From assembly GCA_964609825.1 (NCBI GenBank), contig CAZSSH010000005.1, positions 62,001 to 126,000 of the forward strand: a DNA stretch of 64,000 nucleotides, given 5' to 3'. Below, one piece after another: positions 60,739 through 64,000 of this stretch. The DNA comes from CAZSSH01 sp964609825. Lineage in GTDB: Bacteria; Verrucomicrobiota; Lentisphaeria; Victivallales; Victivallaceae. Position 1 is the first letter of the stretch; each line of letters opens with the position of its first letter. The notes below the pieces were generated by a model, which made no database searches, was not told the DNA's origin, and was given only the letters and a program-made list of their open reading frames with translations. Made by a program: the position numbers and the translations under genes.

Positions 60739-63224
60739 TATGAAATTTTCACCGTTTGTTTGAGCCGGATGTCGCGCGAGCCGGAGCCGACGCGGATCTG
60801 GTAGAGTCCGGCGTCCACCGTCCACTCGCGCTCGTTCGGGTGGTAGTAGGCAAAGCTGCGGAAGTCAAGGGTGAAACTTACCACTTTGCTCTTGCCGGGG
60901 GCAAGCTCGCACTTGGCAAAGCCTTTGAGCTCCTGCAAGGGGCGGACGAACTCCGGATTTTTGGGGGAAACATAGAGCTGGACGACCTCTTTGCCCTTGA
61001 CTTTGCCGGTATTTTTGACCTTGACGCTGACTTTGATGGTGTCCTTGAGCTGCTTAAATTTGAGATCGCTGTAGGCAAACGTGGTGTAGCTCAAGCCGTG
61101 GCCAAAAGAGAACAACACCGGCAATTTTTTGGTGTCAAACCAGCGGTAGCCCATCAGCACGCCCTCGGCATAATTGCAGTTGAGGGGGGCATAGTCATGA
61201 AGGGCATGCGCCGGGGAGTCGGCCAGTGCAACGGGGAAGGTAAAGGGAAGTTTTCCCGAGGGGTTGACTTCGCCAAAGAGGATTTTGGCAATCGCGTTGC
61301 CGCACGCCATGCCAGAGTACCACATTTGGACAATCGCCGGGACTTGATCGGCCCACGGCATCTCCATCGGCGAGCCGCCGACCAAAATCACCGCCAGCTT
61401 GGGGTTGATTTGGGCCAATTTTGCAATCAGCTCGTTTTGGCCGTCGTGCAACGCCATATCCTTGCGGTCACAGCCTTCGGCGTCAAAGGTGTGATTGAGC
61501 CCGCCGAAGAAAAGAATCGCATCGGCTTTTTGCGCCTCGGCGATGAGCTTTTTGTCACCGTCTTTGCTGTTTTTGAGTTCGCCGATTGCGGCGGTGAGCT
61601 TCACCGGAAAAATCGGCATATGCATATGGTGATTGATGGTGACGGTGACATCATAGGTTTTGCCCGCTTCCAAAGTAACGGCGGCGGTGCCGCAGATGTT
61701 TTCCTCGCTTTTGCAGTTTTCGATGATGTTTTCGCGGTCAAACACGAGGCAGCTTTGGGGGGTGCCGTCGAGGAAAAAGTTCCAGAGCTCGGTTTTTTCG
61801 GGCGTGAATTTGGCGGTATAGCGGACACCGAAATCTTTGCCTTTGAGCGACTCGGGGAGATCTTTGGTATAGTCGAAGTCCACCGTCTCGGCGGGCATGG
61901 TCAAGACGGGCGGCGTGTTGCGGTGATGGGTGTCGTAGATTTCACAAATCCAGCCGCGGGTACCGGCGCCGGCGTCGGCAATGCCCAAGAGCTTGGTCGG
62001 GATGGCCTGGCCGCCGGTGTGCGACTGGGGGTAACCCTGAAAATAGGAGATTTCAACCCCGGTATTTTGAAGCAGCTTTTCCAGTCCCTCCAGCGGGGAA
62101 ACTTCGTACAGCGCTTTGACCGCCGAGCTGTGGCCGCCCAAGTGGTGTTTGCGCTTGGCATTGTCACCGACAACCAAGAGTTTTTTGACTTTTTGGGCAT
62201 CCAACGGGAGCAGATTTTTCTCGTTTTTGAGGAGCGTGATCGCCTCTTCGGCGATGGCGGCGGCGGTTTGTTGATGTTTGGTAGTGTTGCGCGCGCCTTT
62301 GGGGCGCTTGGCATGGCCGAGGATGCCGAGTTTAAACATCAAGCGCAAAATCCGGCGGACTTTGTCATCGAGCAATGCTTCCTCGATTTCGCCGTTGTTG
62401 ACCGCGCGCTCAAAGGGGCCTGCCAAATGATAATCAGCGTAGGGCCGGCCGGTCCCCATTTCAATGTCCATCCCGTTGCGGGCGGCCTGAAAGGTCTCGG
62501 TGACCCCGGCCCAGTCGGAAATAACCACGCCGTCAAACCCCCACTCCTTTTTGAGAATCTGATTTAAAAGGTAATCGTGCTGGCAGCATTTCTGCCCGCG
62601 GAAAAGGTTGTAGGCACCCATCAGGGTCATGACTTTTCCCTCTTTGACGGTCATTTCAAAGGCCGGGAGGTAGATTTCACGCAAGGTCCGTTCGTCGCAA
62701 TTGGCGTTGACGTCAAAGCGTCGGAGCTCCTGACTGTTGAGAGCATAATGTTTGACGCAAGCGGCGGTGCCCTGCGTCTGGATGCCCTTGATGCTCGCAA
62801 CGCCGATGCTACCGGCGAGATACGGGTCCTCGCTGTAATACTCAAAGTTGCGTCCGCACAACGGGCTGCGGACCATGTTGACACCGGGGCCGAGGATGAC
62901 GTCTTTGCACCGTTCTCTTGCCTCCGCCCCCAAAACTTCGCCGAAAGCGCGGGCACACTCTTTGCTCCACGTCGCCGCCAGCGCGGTGCCGGTGGGGAGA
63001 TAGGTGGCAAAATCGGCGTCGCCGCCCACCGCGTCCCAGCTGTCGGCCGCGATCTCCTCGCGGACGCCGTGGGGGCCGTCGGACATGGTGAGCTCGGGGA
63101 TTCCGAGCCGGGAAACACCGCCCGAGCTGAATTTGGTGACGGCATGGCACATGTTGACTTTTTCGGCGACGGTCATTTGATCAATGAGATGGGTGATTTC
63201 TTTTTCGACGGTTTTGGGCGACAT
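60738..63224 (-). CDS. GH3 beta-glucosidase with PA14-type insert and fibronectin-III-like end
   Basis: An 828-residue enzyme without signal peptide, so cytosolic. The barrel domain shows 'LTMSDGPHGVRE', 'CVKHYALNSQE' (K-H-Y 158-160) and 'GFDGVVISDWAGV' with nucleophile D237. The second domain has 'EEAITLLKNEKNLLPLD' and 'ILFFGGLNHTFDAEGCDRKDM' with the likely acid/base Glu. An insert at about 400-560 ('GVRYTAKFTPEKTELWNFFLDGTPQSCLVFD') has the PA14 pattern seen in beta-glucosidases of the Bgl3/BglB type. The end is fibronectin-III-like ('TIKVSVKVKNTGKVKGKEVVQLYVSP'). It would remove terminal beta-linked glucose or a related sugar. It is co-transcribed with the AraC gene. Confidence 0.95.
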   Translation of the reverse strand: MSPKTVEKEITHLIDQMTVAEKVNMCHAVTKFSSGGVSRLGIPELTMSDGPHGVREEIAADSWDAVGGDADFATYLPTGTALAATWSKECARAFGEVLGAEARERCKDVILGPGVNMVRSPLCGRNFEYYSEDPYLAGSIGVASIKGIQTQGTAACVKHYALNSQELRRFDVNANCDERTLREIYLPAFEMTVKEGKVMTLMGAYNLFRGQKCCQHDYLLNQILKKEWGFDGVVISDWAGVTETFQAARNGMDIEMGTGRPYADYHLAGPFERAVNNGEIEEALLDDKVRRILRLMFKLGILGHAKRPKGARNTTKHQQTAAAIAEEAITLLKNEKNLLPLDAQKVKKLLVVGDNAKRKHHLGGHSSAVKALYEVSPLEGLEKLLQNTGVEISYFQGYPQSHTGGQAIPTKLLGIADAGAGTRGWICEIYDTHHRNTPPVLTMPAETVDFDYTKDLPESLKGKDFGVRYTAKFTPEKTELWNFFLDGTPQSCLVFDRENIIENCKSEENICGTAAVTLEAGKTYDVTVTINHHMHMPIFPVKLTAAIGELKNSKDGDKKLIAEAQKADAILFFGGLNHTFDAEGCDRKDMALHDGQNELIAKLAQINPKLAVILVGGSPMEMPWADQVPAIVQMWYSGMACGNAIAKILFGEVNPSGKLPFTFPVALADSPAHALHDYAPLNCNYAEGVLMGYRWFDTKKLPVLFSFGHGLSYTTFAYSDLKFKQLKDTIKVSVKVKNTGKVKGKEVVQLYVSPKNPEFVRPLQELKGFAKCELAPGKSKVVSFTLDFRSFAYYHPNEREWTVDAGLYQIRVGSGSRDIRLKQTVKIS

Positions 63225-63262
63225 GATGTAAATTCCTTATATAAAGTAAATATCTTTGATAA

Positions 63263-63291
63263 AAAATATCACCGCAAACGGTGTTATGCAA
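63263..63291 (-). promoter_or_regulatory. Promoter of the GH3-AraC operon
   Basis: On the minus strand TTGCAT (63286-63291) and TATTTT (63263-63268) are 17 bases apart. The spacer contains the palindrome CACCG-TTTG-CGGTG. A second inverted repeat, GACAATTT (63302-63309)/AAATTGTC (63318-63325), lies upstream and might be an operator or the end of the AraC transcript at 63342. Confidence 0.55.
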
Positions 63292-63341
63292 ACTTTGCAA
63301 AGACAATTTCGGCAAAAAAATTGTCCGCGAACGCCCAAGGC

Positions 63342-64000
63342 TCAGGAGTAGTGGTGGAAGTCGCGCTCAAATTGCTGCCGGCGGCGGTAATCGGAGGGGG
63401 ATTCACCGCAGTGCTTTTTAAATTGGCTGGAGAAATACAGCGCATCCGAGTAGCCGGTACGGTAGGCGATTTCTTTGATGTTATGTGTGGTTTGCTTGAG
63501 TAAACTCATTGCCATCTCCATGCGTTTCCGGATAAAGACATTAATCGGCGTATCCTTTAAGTGGGTCTTGAACAACCGATGCAAACTGGCCGGGCTCATC
63601 TGAAAACCGCGCGCGAGATCATTGACTTTGAGCGGCCGGTCGAGCTGGCTGTCCATGAGTTGCAATATTTGCTGCAACACCAAGGGCTGGCCGGAGTGTT
63701 TGCGGTGCTCGCTCAAGGTCAGCAAAAACTCATAAGCGATGAGTGAGCTCTTAAAGTACTTTTCGCTGTCATTGCCGCTTAAGAGCTCATAGGTACGGTC
63801 GCAAAACTGATGGATCACTCCGGGATCGTTGGGTGTCATCACGTTGACCTCATTGAGCTCCAACTGACTCAACAATGTTTGCAGCAGAGGACCGGTAATT
63901 GAGATCGTCCGTTTGGTCGCATATTTACAGTCGGCGGGGAGACGGATGTCGGAGTCGGCCCCGGCTTGGACAAAAAAGATTTCATTTTGTTTGATGAGAA
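63342..64000 (-). CDS. AraC-family transcriptional regulator (5' end cut by the window)
   Basis: The frame stays open to the right edge and reads 'LIKQNEIFFVQAGADSDIRL' before the first possible internal TTG start at 63875, so the true start lies beyond the window. The visible 219 or so residues contain a linker and the C-terminal double HTH: 'PLKVNDLARGFQMSPASLHRLFKTHLKDTPINVF' and 'NIKEIAYRTGYSDALYFSSQFKKHCGESPSDYRRR'. The missing part should be the cupin sensor. It is upstream of and in line with the GH3 gene, its likely target. Confidence 0.92.
   Translation of the reverse strand, partial: LIKQNEIFFVQAGADSDIRLPADCKYATKRTISITGPLLQTLLSQLELNEVNVMTPNDPGVIHQFCDRTYELLSGNDSEKYFKSSLIAYEFLLTLSEHRKHSGQPLVLQQILQLMDSQLDRPLKVNDLARGFQMSPASLHRLFKTHLKDTPINVFIRKRMEMAMSLLKQTTHNIKEIAYRTGYSDALYFSSQFKKHCGESPSDYRRRQQFERDFHHYS

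Noticed and set aside
60756..62567. 603-codon plus-strand frame opposite the GH3 gene
   Set aside because: Antisense shadow of a certain GH3 enzyme, with low-complexity G/V/D composition typical of reverse frames.

Overview
The window looks like chromosomal DNA of a gut- or anoxic-habitat member of the Lentisphaerota (PVC superphylum). Three observations point that way. Two prepilin-type proteins carry a near-identical FTLIELLVVIAIIAILASM N-terminus. A 51-residue 'small basic protein' of the type described from Verrucomicrobia, Chlamydiae and Lentisphaerae is present at 11291. Glycoside hydrolase genes are abundant, with many AraC, LacI and GntR regulators. TGA is used as an ordinary stop, for example at 16854. 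No sequence search was possible, so all assignments rest on recognised motifs.

Layout. 1-2.5 kb: a methyltransferase (cut by the edge), a DMSP-lyase-type cupin and metK. 2.5-3.3 kb: an AT-rich gene of unknown function broken by one in-frame TGA. 3.5-10.1 kb: alkaline phosphatase, a YibE/F membrane protein and a LacI regulator, then a sugar-catabolic set (GH130, enolase-superfamily sugar-acid dehydratase, SDR) behind its own promoter and probable operator. 10.1-11.1 kb: a repeat-filled gap ending at tRNA-Ser(CGA). 11.3-30 kb: mostly housekeeping genes: small basic protein, srkA, ttcA, ribH-nusB-ftsY-ribD-ribE-pdxJ-murJ, murF, dnaX, rph, SRP RNA, accD, acpS, a membrane-anchored MerR-like protein, ribF, coaD and a LolA-like protein. 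30-32 kb: an FMN-dependent glutamate-synthase-domain protein.

32-42.4 kb is a first glycan locus: AraC regulator and GH127-like enzyme, then a minus-strand operon of GntR/LacI-type regulator, pseudopilin, 1000-residue secreted GH-A enzyme, small secreted protein and ADP-ribosylglycohydrolase-family protein. 42.6-45.6 kb: tRNA-Phe, tgt and pepF. 45.6-46.6 kb: a 230-bp imperfect inverted repeat and other repeat units. 46.6-49.2 kb: KDPG-type aldolase and KDG-type kinase, divergent from an IclR regulator, with a perfect palindrome between them. 49.2-52 kb: AraC regulator and a single-chain GH32-fructokinase fusion. 52-64 kb is a second glycan locus: two tandem paralogous secreted proteins, a 1315-residue secreted protein, a sialidase-like protein, a second pseudopilin, two AraC regulators and a GH3 beta-glucosidase.

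How it fits together: secreted or surface proteins and intracellular glycosidases would release sugars. Sugar acids could pass through the dehydratase, kinase and aldolase to pyruvate and glyceraldehyde-3-phosphate. Most of these sets have a local regulator and promoter-embedded repeats or palindromes. The most unusual items are the GH32-PfkB fusion, pseudopilin genes heading glycosidase operons, and a family of structured repeats just downstream of both tRNA genes and in other gaps.
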